A DNA stretch of 64,000 nt, taken from NCBI RefSeq assembly GCF_051216895.1, contig NZ_JBPKAO010000013.1:1-64000 (forward strand), written 5' to 3'. This document shows, one piece after another, positions 8,458 through 16,926 of the stretch. The position numbers were made by a program, and so were the translations under genes. The stretch comes from Aquipuribacter sp051216895. Lineage in GTDB: Bacteria > Actinomycetota > Actinomycetes > Actinomycetales > JBBAYJ01. The notes beneath the pieces are model-generated. The model worked only from the letters and a program-made list of their open reading frames with translations. It ran no database searches and had not been told where the DNA came from. How positions within the stretch are numbered: the first letter of the stretch is position 1; each line of letters opens with the position of its first letter.

Positions 8458-9615
8458 GTGCGCCGACCCGGTACGTCCGCGACGTCCGTCGGCCTCACCC
8501 CCGCGGCGGTCGGGGCGACGGAGCCGGGCCCCGACCACGACCGTCGCCGCCACGGCCTCCTCGTCGTCCTCAGCCTGCTGGGCACCGTCGCCGTCGGTCT
8601 GCTCGTCGCGGCCCAGTCGCGCATCAACGGCGAGCTCGCCCCCGTCCTCGTGCCGGCCGCCGAGGCGACCCTCGGCTGGCGGGGGCCGGCCCCGGACCGG
8701 GTCGCGGCCGGCCTGGACGCGGCCCTGCTGTCGTTCGGGATCGGCTGGGTGGTCGTCGTGGTCGGGGCGCTCGTGACGCCGCGCGGTCGACGCGGCCTGC
8801 GGGCGCTGCGGACGTCGGTCCGAGCGGGCGGGCTGCGCTGGTGGCAGATGCTGGGCGGGGTCGGTGGGGCCGCGTTCGTGGCGGCGCAGGGCATCGCCGT
8901 CCCGGTGCTGGGCGTCGCCGTCTTCACCGTCACCGTCGTCGCGGGCCTCACGGTGGGGGGTCTGCTGGTCGACCGGCAGGGGTTGTCGCCCAACGGGGCC
9001 CGTCCCTTCACCGTGCGCCGGGTGCTCGGCTGCCTGCTGGCCGTGGGTGGGGTCGGGCTCAGCGTGTCCGGCAGCCTGGCCGGTGGTCTCACGACCGACG
9101 CGGGCGTGGTCGCGTTCGTCCTGGTGCTGGGCCTCGCGATGGTGGTCGGCGTCGGGACGGCGGCGCAGCAGGCCGTCAACGGTCACGTCGCGGTCCGCTC
9201 CGGGTCGCCCTGGACCGCTGGGGTCGTCAACTTCACGGCCGGGGTGCTGTCGCTGCTGGTGCTCAGGCTCGCCCTGGTCGGCACCGTCACGCCCGCCCCG
9301 CTGCCGAGCGGGTGGTGGGCGTACCTGTCCGGGCCGATCGGGCTGTCGTTCATCGTCCTGGCGGCCCTGCTGGTGCGCACGCTCGGCGTCCTGGTGCTGG
9401 GGCTCGGCAACACCGCCGGCCAGCTGGTCGGCTCCATCGCCCTGGACGAGCTGCTGCCCACCGCCGCCGGTCGCCCGGGCCCCGTCGAGCTGGTGGCCGC
9501 CGTCGTCATCTTCGCGGCCGTGGCCCTCGCCGCCAGCCGGCCCCGTCGACCGCGGCGGGAGCCCCCCGGGCCGACCGTCGGCGACCGCACCCCCGCGGGC
9601 ACGGCCGCTCGCTAG
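8458..9615 (+). CDS. DMT-superfamily transporter, DUF606 (YdcZ-like) family
   Basis: A 385-aa membrane protein with about ten hydrophobic helices arranged as two similar halves. Each half carries the family signature of a glutamine and Asn-Gly after a small helix: AAQSRINGELA near the start and AAQQAVNGHVAV in the second half. DUF606 proteins belong to the drug/metabolite transporter superfamily and their substrates are mostly unknown. An open frame extends upstream to 8191, but that part is Arg-rich and not membrane-like; the GTG at 8458 sits 6 nt after a TACCCT box. The cytoplasmic C-terminus is proline/arginine-rich. The oxidase gene follows 10 nt later. Confidence 0.85.
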   Translation: MRRPGTSATSVGLTPAAVGATEPGPDHDRRRHGLLVVLSLLGTVAVGLLVAAQSRINGELAPVLVPAAEATLGWRGPAPDRVAAGLDAALLSFGIGWVVVVVGALVTPRGRRGLRALRTSVRAGGLRWWQMLGGVGGAAFVAAQGIAVPVLGVAVFTVTVVAGLTVGGLLVDRQGLSPNGARPFTVRRVLGCLLAVGGVGLSVSGSLAGGLTTDAGVVAFVLVLGLAMVVGVGTAAQQAVNGHVAVRSGSPWTAGVVNFTAGVLSLLVLRLALVGTVTPAPLPSGWWAYLSGPIGLSFIVLAALLVRTLGVLVLGLGNTAGQLVGSIALDELLPTAAGRPGPVELVAAVVIFAAVALAASRPRRPRREPPGPTVGDRTPAGTAAR

Positions 9616-9618
9616 TCT
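9613..9618 (+). promoter_or_regulatory. -10 box of a leaderless promoter (alpha-hydroxy-acid oxidase gene)
   Basis: TAGTCT, overlapping the stop codon of the transporter gene, lies 7 nt before the GTG at 9626. There is no ribosome binding site between them. Confidence 0.6.
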
Positions 9619-9625
9619 CCGACGC

Positions 9626-10660
9626 GTGGCTGCCCCGGACTACCAGGCCCGAGCCGAGCAGGCGCTGCCCCGCGAGGTCTACGACTACTACGCCGGCGGG
9701 TCGGGCCGCGAGGACACCCTCCGTGACAACCCGGCGGCCTGGTCCCGGGTCCGGCTGCGGCCCCGGGCGCTGCGGGACGTGTCGCGCGTCGACACCACCA
9801 CGACCGTGCTCGGCACCGCGGTGGCCGCCCCCGTCCTCGTCGCCCCCATGGCGTTCCAGGGCCTGGTGCACGCCGACGGCGAGCGCGCCACGGCGGCGGG
9901 GACCGCGAGCGCGGGCAGCCTGCTGACCGTGTCGACCCGGTCCTCGGTCCCGGTCGAGGACATCGGCGCCGGCTCGTGGTGGTTCCAGGTGTACGTCATG
10001 CGCGACCGGGACCTGACGGCGCGCCTGGTGCACCGGGCCGCGGCCGCCGGGGCCCGCGCGCTCGTGCTGACCGCCGACACCCCGGTGGTCGCCCGCAAGC
10101 ACCGCACCGCCCGCGCGGGCGCCGTGCCGGAGGCGCACTTCCTCGCCGCGCTGGGACCGGGGGTCGACCCCGCCTCCGCCGAGCAGGCCGCCGACATCAC
10201 CTTCGAGGAGGTCGCCCGCCTGCGCCGGGACTGGGGTCTGCCGGTCGTGGTCAAGGGCGTCCTGCGGGCCGACGACGCCGAGGCCGCCCTCGCGGCCGGG
10301 GCGGTCGCGGTGGTCGTGTCCAACCACGGCGGGCGACAGCTCGACGGCGCGGTGTCCACGGCGGACTGCCTGCGGGAGGTTGTCGCCGCCGTCGACGGCC
10401 GGGCCGAGGTCTACGTCGACGGCGGGGTCCGCACCGGTGCCGACGTGCTCCGGGCCCTGGCGATGGGGGCGCGCGCCGTCCTGCTCGGCCGGCCCGTGCT
10501 CTGGGCCCTCGCGGTCGACGGGGCGGCCGGGGTGCGAGCCGTCCTGGACGGGGTCGCCGACGACCTCGCCCACACCATGGCGCTCGCGGGTGCGCCCACC
10601 GTCGCCGACGTCACCGCGGACCTGCTGGCCGCCCCCGTCGTGACCGGGTCCCGACCCTGA
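9626..10660 (+). CDS. FMN-dependent alpha-hydroxy-acid oxidase (lactate oxidase/dehydrogenase-like)
   Basis: A 344-aa TIM-barrel flavoenzyme of the glycolate/lactate oxidase family, which oxidises L-2-hydroxy acids to 2-oxo acids. The N-terminal YDYYAGGSGREDTLRDN and LRPRALRDVS motifs are typical. The catalytic His and substrate Arg are in SNHGGRQLDG (His near residue 234), and the phosphate-binding end of the barrel reads YVDGGVRTGADVLRAL and LGRPVL. The length fits soluble family members. The actual acid (lactate, glycolate, mandelate or another) cannot be told. The gene runs co-directionally with the transporter before it and the lycopene cyclase after it, but each appears to have its own -10 box. 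Confidence 0.9.
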   Translation: MAAPDYQARAEQALPREVYDYYAGGSGREDTLRDNPAAWSRVRLRPRALRDVSRVDTTTTVLGTAVAAPVLVAPMAFQGLVHADGERATAAGTASAGSLLTVSTRSSVPVEDIGAGSWWFQVYVMRDRDLTARLVHRAAAAGARALVLTADTPVVARKHRTARAGAVPEAHFLAALGPGVDPASAEQAADITFEEVARLRRDWGLPVVVKGVLRADDAEAALAAGAVAVVVSNHGGRQLDGAVSTADCLREVVAAVDGRAEVYVDGGVRTGADVLRALAMGARAVLLGRPVLWALAVDGAAGVRAVLDGVADDLAHTMALAGAPTVADVTADLLAAPVVTGSRP

Positions 10661-10691
10661 GCCCCGCGTGGCCGTCGGCGACCCGCCCGGC

Positions 10692-10697
10692 GATACT
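10692..10697 (+). promoter_or_regulatory. -10 box of a leaderless promoter (lycopene cyclase gene)
   Basis: GATACT lies 6 nt before the GTG at 10704. The position favours this start over the in-frame GTG at 10668, which would place the box inside the coding region. Confidence 0.5.
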
Positions 10698-10703
10698 CCG
10701 ACG

Positions 10704-12041
10704 GTGACACCGATCGCGGGCGCGTCCCCCGCCGGGCCGTCAGGCCCCGACCCCGGCGACCGGGCCGACGTCGTCCTCGTCGGGGCCGGCGGCGCGGGCC
10801 TGGCCGTGCTGCACGCGCTGGCCCACCGTGACCTGACGCTCGGGCTGCCGGGTCCCGTGCGGGTCGTCGTCGTCGACCCCGTGCCCGACGGCGACGCCGG
10901 TGCACGCCACCGGACCTGGTGCTTCTGGGCGACGGGCGACGTCACGGTCGCCCCGGCCGTGCACGCCAGCTGGCGGCACGTCCACGTCAGCGACGCGACC
11001 CGCGACCTCGTCCTGGACCTGGACCCCTACCGCTACCACCTGGTCCGCTCGGAGGACCTCGCGGCCCTGGTGGCCGACGAGGTGGCCCGGGCCCCACGGG
11101 TGCAGGTGGAGCGGGTCGTGGCCGCCGCCGAGCAGGTGGTGTCCTGCCGCGACCACGCCCACGTCGAGGTCGCGGGCCGGAGCATCCGCGCCGACCTGGT
11201 GCTGGACTCGCGACCCGCCCGACCGACCCGGTCCGGGTCGGTCTTCTGGTGGCAGCACTTCCGGGGCTGGACCCTGCCCGCGGGCTCGCTGCCCCCGCAG
11301 CGCCACCCGGGCCCGGTCGCCAGCCTGATGGACTTCCGCACCGAGCAGCCCGCGGCCGGGCTGTCGTTCGGCTACCTGCTGCCGCTGCCGGACGGCCGGG
11401 CCCTGGCGGAGTACACCGAGTTCTCGCCCGAGAGGCTGGACGACGAGGGCTACGACACCGCGCTGCGCGGCTACCTCGACCTGCTCGGGGTGGCGCGCGA
11501 CGTCGTGCCGGACCACGTCGAGACCGGGGCCATCCCCATGACCGACGGGGCGTTCGCCCGGCACGTGGGCTCGCGGGTCGTCCGGATCGGGACAGCCGGC
11601 GGGGCCACCCGGGGGTCGACGGGCTACACCTTCGCCGCGATGCTGCGCGACGGCGCCGCGGTGGCCGGCCTGGTCGCCGGCGGCGCCCTGGGCCGTCGCG
11701 GCCCGGTGCGGCTGCCCCCCTCCTACCCGGCCCGGCACCGGTGGATGGACGCCGTCCAGCTGCAGGCCCTGGACGCGGGGCGCATCGACGGGCCCCAGTT
11801 CTTCACCGACCTGTTCGACCGCCGCCCGGCCGGGCAGGTGCTGCGGTTCCTCGACGGCACCACCGACGCCGGCGAGGACCTCGGCATCATGGCCGCCTCA
11901 CCCACCCTGCCGATGACGTGGACGGCGATGCTGGACGGCGTCGGCCGGCTGCGGGCCGGGCTGGGCCGACGGTCGCCCGCGGCGGTCCCGGAGGTCCCGG
12001 CGGTCCCCGTCCCCACCAGCGGCCACCGGCTGCCCCGCTAG
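10704..12041 (+). CDS. Lycopene cyclase family protein
   Basis: A 445-aa FAD/NAD(P)-binding protein of the CrtY/CrtL family, which closes the beta-ionone rings of lycopene. The N-terminal dinucleotide fold DVVLVGAGGAGLAVLHAL is followed by the family block RTWCFWATGD (compare WSFW in CrtY). An internal FSFGYLLPLPDGRALAEYTEF-like segment and the late GGATRGSTGYTFA block, with AMLRDG after it, also fit. No other carotenoid gene (crtE, crtB, crtI) is in the window, so its substrate must come from genes elsewhere. The start at 10704 is chosen from the -10 box; 10668 is the alternative. About 25 Pro/Gly-rich residues precede the fold. Confidence 0.88.
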   Translation: MTPIAGASPAGPSGPDPGDRADVVLVGAGGAGLAVLHALAHRDLTLGLPGPVRVVVVDPVPDGDAGARHRTWCFWATGDVTVAPAVHASWRHVHVSDATRDLVLDLDPYRYHLVRSEDLAALVADEVARAPRVQVERVVAAAEQVVSCRDHAHVEVAGRSIRADLVLDSRPARPTRSGSVFWWQHFRGWTLPAGSLPPQRHPGPVASLMDFRTEQPAAGLSFGYLLPLPDGRALAEYTEFSPERLDDEGYDTALRGYLDLLGVARDVVPDHVETGAIPMTDGAFARHVGSRVVRIGTAGGATRGSTGYTFAAMLRDGAAVAGLVAGGALGRRGPVRLPPSYPARHRWMDAVQLQALDAGRIDGPQFFTDLFDRRPAGQVLRFLDGTTDAGEDLGIMAASPTLPMTWTAMLDGVGRLRAGLGRRSPAAVPEVPAVPVPTSGHRLPR

Positions 12042-12091
12042 GCTCTGCCCCCACCCGGGCCGGCCGGGGCGGAAGGACGGCGCCGCGCCTC

Positions 12092-13555
12092 GTGACCCTG
12101 GAAGAGCTGTACGTCGTGGCGTCCGGCGTCGTCGCGGTCGGGTTCGGCCTGGTGGCGCTGGTCACGGCGCTGGTGGTCGTGCCGCGGGACCGACGCCCGT
12201 CGTCGGCCACCGCGTGGATCGTCGTCATCGTCTTCGTGCCGGTCGTGGGCGTGCTCGCCTTCTTCTTCATCGGCAACCCCCGGCTGCCGGCGGCCCGGCG
12301 GATCAAGCAGCGCAGCATCGACCGGCTCATCAACGAGCGGACCCGCGAGTACGGCCTCGGTGTCCAGCAGGCCCCCGGCCCGCCGTGGCTGGACCAGGTG
12401 GTGCGGCTCAACCGCCGGACGGGGGCGCTGCCGATGCTGCAGGGCAACAGCGCCTTCGTCGAGACCGGGTACGAGTCCTCGCTGCAGGCCATCGCCGCCG
12501 ACATCGACAGCGCGCAGGACTTCGTGCACGTGGAGTTCTACATCCTCGCCCACGACCCGACCACGGCACCGGTGTTCGAGGCCATGGCGCGGGCCGTCCG
12601 CCGAGGCGTCACCGTGCGGGTGCTGCTGGACCACATCGGCTCGTGGGGCTCACCCGGCTACCGGCGGACCCTGCGCGAGCTGACGGCGACCGGTGCCCAG
12701 TGGCACCTGATGCTGCCGGTGCAGCCGCTGCGGGGGCGGTACCAGCGGCCCGACCTGCGCAACCACCGCAAGATCGTCGTGGTCGACGGCACGGTGGGCT
12801 GGGCCGGGTCGCAGAACCTGGTCGACGCCAGCTACAACAAGTTGGCCAACCGGCGTCGCGGGCTGCGCTGGCAGGACCTGATGGTCCGGCTGCGCGGTCC
12901 GGTCGTCCAGGAGCTGGAGGCGCTGTTCGTGACCGACTGGTTCAGCGAGACCGACGAGCTGCTCGAGGTCGGCACGCCCGAGCCGGACGCCGCCGCCCAC
13001 GGCGACCTGCACATCCAGGTCGTCCCCAGCGGGCCGGGCTTCGAGACCGAGAACAACCTCAACCTGTTCAACTCGCTGATGTACGGCGCCCAGGAGCGCA
13101 TCAGCATCACCAGCCCGTACTTCGTGCCCGACGAGTCGCTGCTGTACGCGGTCACCGCGGCGGGCCTGAGGGGCGTGGACGTCGAGCTCTTCGTGCCGGA
13201 GCAGGCGGACCAGTTCGTCGTCCACCACGCCCAGCGGTCCTACTACGAGCAGCTGCTGCGGGCGGGCATCCGGATCTACCTGTACCCGGCCCCCTACGTG
13301 CTGCACGCCAAGCACGTGGGCGTGGACTCCGACATCAGCGTCGTGGGCTCCAGCAACCTCGACATCCGGTCCTTCACCCTCGACCTGGAGTGCACGCTGC
13401 TGATCCACGGCCAGGGGTTCAGCGAGCAGCTGCGCGAGGTCGAGGACGGCTACCGCGCGGTGAGCCGCGAGCTGACCCTGCCGGACTGGCTGGCCCGGCC
13501 CAGGTGGCAGAAGGTGACCGACAACCTGGCCCGGCTGACGTCGGCCCTGCAGTAG
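12092..13555 (+). CDS. cls: Cardiolipin synthase (phospholipase D type)
   Basis: A 487-aa membrane enzyme that joins phosphatidylglycerol with another phospholipid to make cardiolipin. Two N-terminal transmembrane helices (about residues 10-32 and 41-60) precede two PLD domains. The HKD motifs are HRKIVVVD (near residue 226) with AGSQN behind it, and HAKHVGVDSD (near 404) with VGSSNLDIRSF behind it. Length and layout match bacterial ClsA-type enzymes. The GTG at 12092 begins the first helix region; a GGAAGGA stretch lies about 15 nt upstream. A TAGGCT box overlapping the previous stop codon could be its -10. Confidence 0.93.
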   Translation: MTLEELYVVASGVVAVGFGLVALVTALVVVPRDRRPSSATAWIVVIVFVPVVGVLAFFFIGNPRLPAARRIKQRSIDRLINERTREYGLGVQQAPGPPWLDQVVRLNRRTGALPMLQGNSAFVETGYESSLQAIAADIDSAQDFVHVEFYILAHDPTTAPVFEAMARAVRRGVTVRVLLDHIGSWGSPGYRRTLRELTATGAQWHLMLPVQPLRGRYQRPDLRNHRKIVVVDGTVGWAGSQNLVDASYNKLANRRRGLRWQDLMVRLRGPVVQELEALFVTDWFSETDELLEVGTPEPDAAAHGDLHIQVVPSGPGFETENNLNLFNSLMYGAQERISITSPYFVPDESLLYAVTAAGLRGVDVELFVPEQADQFVVHHAQRSYYEQLLRAGIRIYLYPAPYVLHAKHVGVDSDISVVGSSNLDIRSFTLDLECTLLIHGQGFSEQLREVEDGYRAVSRELTLPDWLARPRWQKVTDNLARLTSALQ

Positions 13556-13557
13556 GT

Positions 13558-13578
13558 CCGCCCCGGCGTCCGGGGCGG
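13558..13578. terminator. Bidirectional terminator between cls and purB
   Basis: A perfect 9-bp stem (CCGCCCCGG and its complement) with a 3-nt loop begins two bases after the cls stop and ends before the purB stop on the other strand. It is the only structure in this convergent gap. Confidence 0.75.
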
Positions 13579-13585
13579 GGACGGG

Positions 13586-15031
13586 TCAGTCGTCCGCGCC
13601 GTCCTGCGGCGACCAGGCCGGGGCCAGGTGGTCGACGAGCTCGTCGGCGATCCCCGTGTAGGTCTGCGGCGTGAGCGCCACCAGCCGGTCGGTGACGTCC
13701 TGCGGCAGGCCCAGCCCGCGGACGAACTCGGTCATGGCCGGGCCGTCGACGCGCTTGCCGCGGGTGAGCTCCTTGAGCCGCTCGTAGGGGTTCTCCAGCC
13801 CGTGCAGGCGCATGACGGTCTGCACGGCCTCGCCCAGCACCTCCCAGGAGGACTCCAGGTCGGCGTCGAGCACGGCGGAGTCGACGTCCAGGGACGCCAG
13901 GCCACGGGCGGCGTTGTCGATCGCCAGCAGCGAGTGGCCGAGCGCCACCCCGATGTTGCGCTGGGTGGTGGAGTCCGTGAGGTCGCGCTGCAGCCGCGAG
14001 GTGGTCAGGGTCCGCTGCAGCACCTCGAGCAGGCCGTCGGACAGCTCGAGGTTGGCCTCTGCGTTCTCGAAGCGGATCGGGTTGACCTTGTGCGGCATGG
14101 TCGAGGAGCCGATCGACCCGGCCGGGGCCACCTGCGTGAAGTAGCCCTGCGAGATGTAGGTCCAGGCGTCGGTGCACAGGTTGTGCAGCACCCGGTTGTA
14201 GCGCTGGACGTCGGCGTACAGCTCGGCCTGCCAGTCGTGGGACTCGATCTGGGTGGTGAGGGGGTTCCAGGTCAGCCCCAGGCCCTCGACGAAGTCGCGC
14301 GACACCGACTGCCAGTCCACGTCGGGCGCCGCGGCGTGGTGGGCGGCGTAGGTCCCGGTCGCGCCGTTCATCTTGCCCAGGAAGTCCGCCCGCGTGACGC
14401 GGTCCAGCTGGCGCCGGAGCCGGTGGGCCAGCACGGCGAGCTCCTTGCCCATCGTGGTCGGGGTGGCGGGCTGGCCGTGGGTCCGGGCGAGCATCGGCAC
14501 CGAGCGGTACTGCCGGGCCAGCGTCGCGACCTGGTCGACGAGCGACGTCGCCGCCGGCAACCACACCTCGCGCACCGCCCGCTGGACCAACCGCGCGTAC
14601 GCCAGGTTGTTGATGTCCTCGCTGGTGCAGGCGAAGTGGACGACCTCGCTGACGTCGGCCAGGGACGTGCCGGCCAGCCGTTCCTTCAGCAGGTACTCCA
14701 CCGCCTTGACGTCGTGGACCGTGACCCGCTCGATCTCGCGCAGCCGGGTCACGGTGTCGGCGTCGAAGTCCGCGGCGATGCCGTGCAGGCGCTGCACCTC
14801 CACGTCGGTCAGCCGCCGCACCCCGGGCAGCACCTGCTGCTTGGTCAGGTGCAGCAGCCACGCGACCTCGATCCGCAGCCGTTCGCGGTTCAGCGCCGGC
14901 TCGGACAGGTGCTCCAGCAACCCCTCGACGGCCGGTCGGTACCGGCCGTCCAACGGGCTCAGGGTGGCCTCGCCGAGGTCGGCGGCGATGCGGGCGGCGG
15001 TTCGGGACAGGGCGGGGGACTTCTCGCTCAC
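13586..15031 (-). CDS. purB: Adenylosuccinate lyase
   Basis: A 481-aa enzyme of the fumarase/aspartase superfamily. It splits SAICAR to AICAR and adenylosuccinate to AMP, so it acts twice in purine synthesis. The signature SSTMPHKVNP is at about residues 306-315 and carries the mobile catalytic loop. The long form with the C-terminal extension matches the E. coli-type enzymes. The start is GTG at 15031 (MSEKSPAL). It is the last gene of a minus-strand run after the phosphatase and the fructosamine kinase, 82 bp from the latter, and could also have its own promoter there. Confidence 0.97.
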   Translation of the reverse strand: MSEKSPALSRTAARIAADLGEATLSPLDGRYRPAVEGLLEHLSEPALNRERLRIEVAWLLHLTKQQVLPGVRRLTDVEVQRLHGIAADFDADTVTRLREIERVTVHDVKAVEYLLKERLAGTSLADVSEVVHFACTSEDINNLAYARLVQRAVREVWLPAATSLVDQVATLARQYRSVPMLARTHGQPATPTTMGKELAVLAHRLRRQLDRVTRADFLGKMNGATGTYAAHHAAAPDVDWQSVSRDFVEGLGLTWNPLTTQIESHDWQAELYADVQRYNRVLHNLCTDAWTYISQGYFTQVAPAGSIGSSTMPHKVNPIRFENAEANLELSDGLLEVLQRTLTTSRLQRDLTDSTTQRNIGVALGHSLLAIDNAARGLASLDVDSAVLDADLESSWEVLGEAVQTVMRLHGLENPYERLKELTRGKRVDGPAMTEFVRGLGLPQDVTDRLVALTPQTYTGIADELVDHLAPAWSPQDGADD

Positions 15032-15113
15032 GGGGTGATCCTCACAGACTCCGGGCCCACCCTGCTCCGCGCCCGCCGTCCCGCCCGCCGTCCCCCCCGC
15101 CGCGCGCCGACGC

Positions 15114-15971
15114 TCAGACGTACCGGGCGGCCAGCTCGGCGGCGTGGCTGCCGTAGCCGCCGCCGAACAGGGCCGCGTGCACCAGCAGGGGGTGCACCTG
15201 GTGCAGGGCCACCCGCTCCTGCCAGCCCGGCGCGAGGGGGGACGCCTCGTCGTAGGCCCGCAGGACGCGGGACAGGTGGGGCAGGTCGAACAGCGCCAGC
15301 ATGGCCAGGTCCGTCTCGCGGTGCCCGCCGTGCGAGGCGGGGTCGACCAGCACCACGCCGTCCTGGGTCCACATCACGTTGCCGTTCCACAGGTCGCCGT
15401 GGAGGCGGGCCGGTGGCTCCGGGTCCCCGAACAGCCCGGGCTCGGCCACCAACCGGTCCAGCAGCCGCGACACGGTCGCCGACTCCTGCTCGGTGACGGC
15501 GCCGACGTCGTGGGCGGAGCGCAGGTAGGGCAGGAGCCGGAACTCCGCGTACCAGGCCGACCACACCGACCCGGTCCGCAGGGGCAGCACCAGGGGGCCG
15601 ATGTAGCCGTCACCGGTCCAGCCGTCGGGGCCGACCCCGAGCCGGTCCGCCCCCGCCGCGTGGGTCCGGGCCAGCCCCCGCCCGAACTGCTCCGCCGCCT
15701 GCGGCGTGGGGGTGACCTCCGGAAGGCGGGGCAGCACCAGCGCGTCGTCGGTGACCGACAACGGCTGCACCACGGCGACGCCGGCGGCGGCCGCGAGCCA
15801 GCGCAGACCGGCGGCCTCGACGGCGAAGTACCCGGGCGGGGCGCCCACCCGACGCTTGACGAACACCTGGTCGTCCCGCAGACCCGCGGCGGCGGCCACA
15901 GCGGCGACGGCGTCGACGCCGTCGGGTGGCCCGGACCCGGTGCCGGGCCGCTGCCTGGTCCCGTTGCTCAC
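15114..15971 (-). CDS. Fructosamine/ketoamine 3-kinase family protein
   Basis: A 285-aa kinase of the FN3K family, which has an aminoglycoside-phosphotransferase-like fold. N-terminal FVKRRVGAPPGYFAVEA holds the ATP-binding lysine and the glutamate partner; the catalytic loop is HGDLWNGNVMW (near residues 191-201) and the metal-binding segment is DPASHGGHRETDLAML. Bacterial members phosphorylate protein-bound ribulosamines or erythrulosamines, which makes the sugar unstable so that it falls off. The GTG at 15971 overlaps the stop codon of the upstream phosphatase (GTGA), so the two are translationally coupled. This pairing is a known theme for the family. Confidence 0.9.
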   Translation of the reverse strand: MSNGTRQRPGTGSGPPDGVDAVAAVAAAAGLRDDQVFVKRRVGAPPGYFAVEAAGLRWLAAAAGVAVVQPLSVTDDALVLPRLPEVTPTPQAAEQFGRGLARTHAAGADRLGVGPDGWTGDGYIGPLVLPLRTGSVWSAWYAEFRLLPYLRSAHDVGAVTEQESATVSRLLDRLVAEPGLFGDPEPPARLHGDLWNGNVMWTQDGVVLVDPASHGGHRETDLAMLALFDLPHLSRVLRAYDEASPLAPGWQERVALHQVHPLLVHAALFGGGYGSHAAELAARYV

Positions 15972-16546
15972 CGGGTGCCCCTGGTCGAACGGCTGCCGTG
16001 GTGGTCGGAGGCCTCGACCCCCAGCTGGGCCTGCAGGTGCACCAGCAGGCCCGCGCACGCCCGCTCCACCTGGTCGAGCACGAGGTCGAAGGCGTCGAGG
16101 TCGGAGTAGTACGGGTCGGGCACGTCGAGCGAGCGACCGACGTCCTCACCGGACGCGGCCCGCAGCGACAGCGCGGCCGTCTGCGGGTCGAAGCTCCGGA
16201 GCAGCCTCACCTTGGCCTGCTCCTCCGCGTCGTCGGTCCAGCCCCGCAGCGTGCGGTGGTGACCCCGGTCCAGGGCGAGCACCAGGTCCAGCTCGGGCAG
16301 CCACTGCGGCTCGAACAACCGCGCCCGGTGCGGCCCGCCGTCGTACCCGCGGGCCGCGAGGGCCGTGAGCGTGCGCCGGTCGGCCCGCTCACCGATGTGC
16401 CAGTCCCCGGTGCCGGCCGAGGTGGCGACCACCAGGCCGGTCAGGTCCGCGTCCTCCGCCATGCGGGTGAGCACGACCTCGCCCATCGGGGAGCGGCAGA
16501 TGTTGCCCGAGCACACGAAGCACACGCGCACCGGGGCTGGGGGCAT
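15968..16546 (-). CDS. Low-molecular-weight protein-tyrosine phosphatase
   Basis: A 192-aa LMW-PTP. The P-loop CSGNICR (CX5R, Cys12) lies at the N-terminus, followed by SPMGE, and the general-acid loop DPYY is near residue 144. The ATG at 16546 is used; the ATG at 16555 (MAAMPPAP) is possible, but its spacing to a GGGAAG stretch is too short. The stop overlaps the start of the fructosamine kinase gene. Besides phosphotyrosine, family members next to FN3K genes have been linked to dephosphorylating protein-bound sugar phosphates, the likely precursors of the kinase substrates. The C-terminal 40 residues extend past the core domain. Confidence 0.92.
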   Translation of the reverse strand: MPPAPVRVCFVCSGNICRSPMGEVVLTRMAEDADLTGLVVATSAGTGDWHIGERADRRTLTALAARGYDGGPHRARLFEPQWLPELDLVLALDRGHHRTLRGWTDDAEEQAKVRLLRSFDPQTAALSLRAASGEDVGRSLDVPDPYYSDLDAFDLVLDQVERACAGLLVHLQAQLGVEASDHHGSRSTRGTR

Positions 16547-16728
16547 GGCCGCCATTCTTCCCACAGGCACGGCCTCCGCGGCACCCCTGCGGCCCAGCGG
16601 ATCCGGCGGTCACGGCGTGTCCACAGCAGTCGTCGTGCGGGTGCCGTCCCCAGCGGGACCTCGGCCGGGGCCGGTCGTCACGTCGTGCCCGGCAGCGTGG
16701 CCCGCGTGGGAGCACGGCGGGTCGGGGG

Positions 16729-16926
16729 GTGCCGGTGACGGACGGGGCGCGCGAACGGGTCGAGGCCCTCGCGGGCAGGGTGCGGCGGCTGCCGCCGCCG
16801 TCGTGGACGGGCCCGACGTCGGAGGCGTTCTCGACCGGCGTCGTCCGCGCGGCCCGGTTCCTCGACGCGGCGGCGGACTCGCTGGCCCGCGCGGCGGCGG
16901 CGGTGCGCCGGTCGGGTGCGCCGTGA
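16729..16926 (+). CDS. Small helical WXG-like protein
   Basis: A 65-aa protein with two predicted helices around a turn that reads PPSWTGPTSEAF, resembling the Trp-x-Gly turn of WXG100 proteins but shorter. WXG100 proteins are type VII secretion substrates or their partners. The start is GTG at 16729, or GTG at 16735. Its stop overlaps the start of the next gene (GTGA), so it is coupled to it. No secretion ATPase (EccC-like) is in the window. The assignment is suggestive only; it could also be a small regulatory partner of the protein encoded next. Confidence 0.55.
   Translation: MPVTDGARERVEALAGRVRRLPPPSWTGPTSEAFSTGVVRAARFLDAAADSLARAAAAVRRSGAP

Noticed and set aside
10668..10703. Upstream GTG start for the lycopene cyclase
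   Set aside because: It would add 12 residues and put a GATACT -10 box inside the coding region; the GTG at 10704 has the usual leaderless spacing.
12214..13674. A 486-codon plus-strand frame over cardiolipin synthase
   Set aside because: It lies in another frame of the same strand, is Ala/Arg/Gly/Pro-rich and lacks motifs, while the chosen frame has both HKD motifs.
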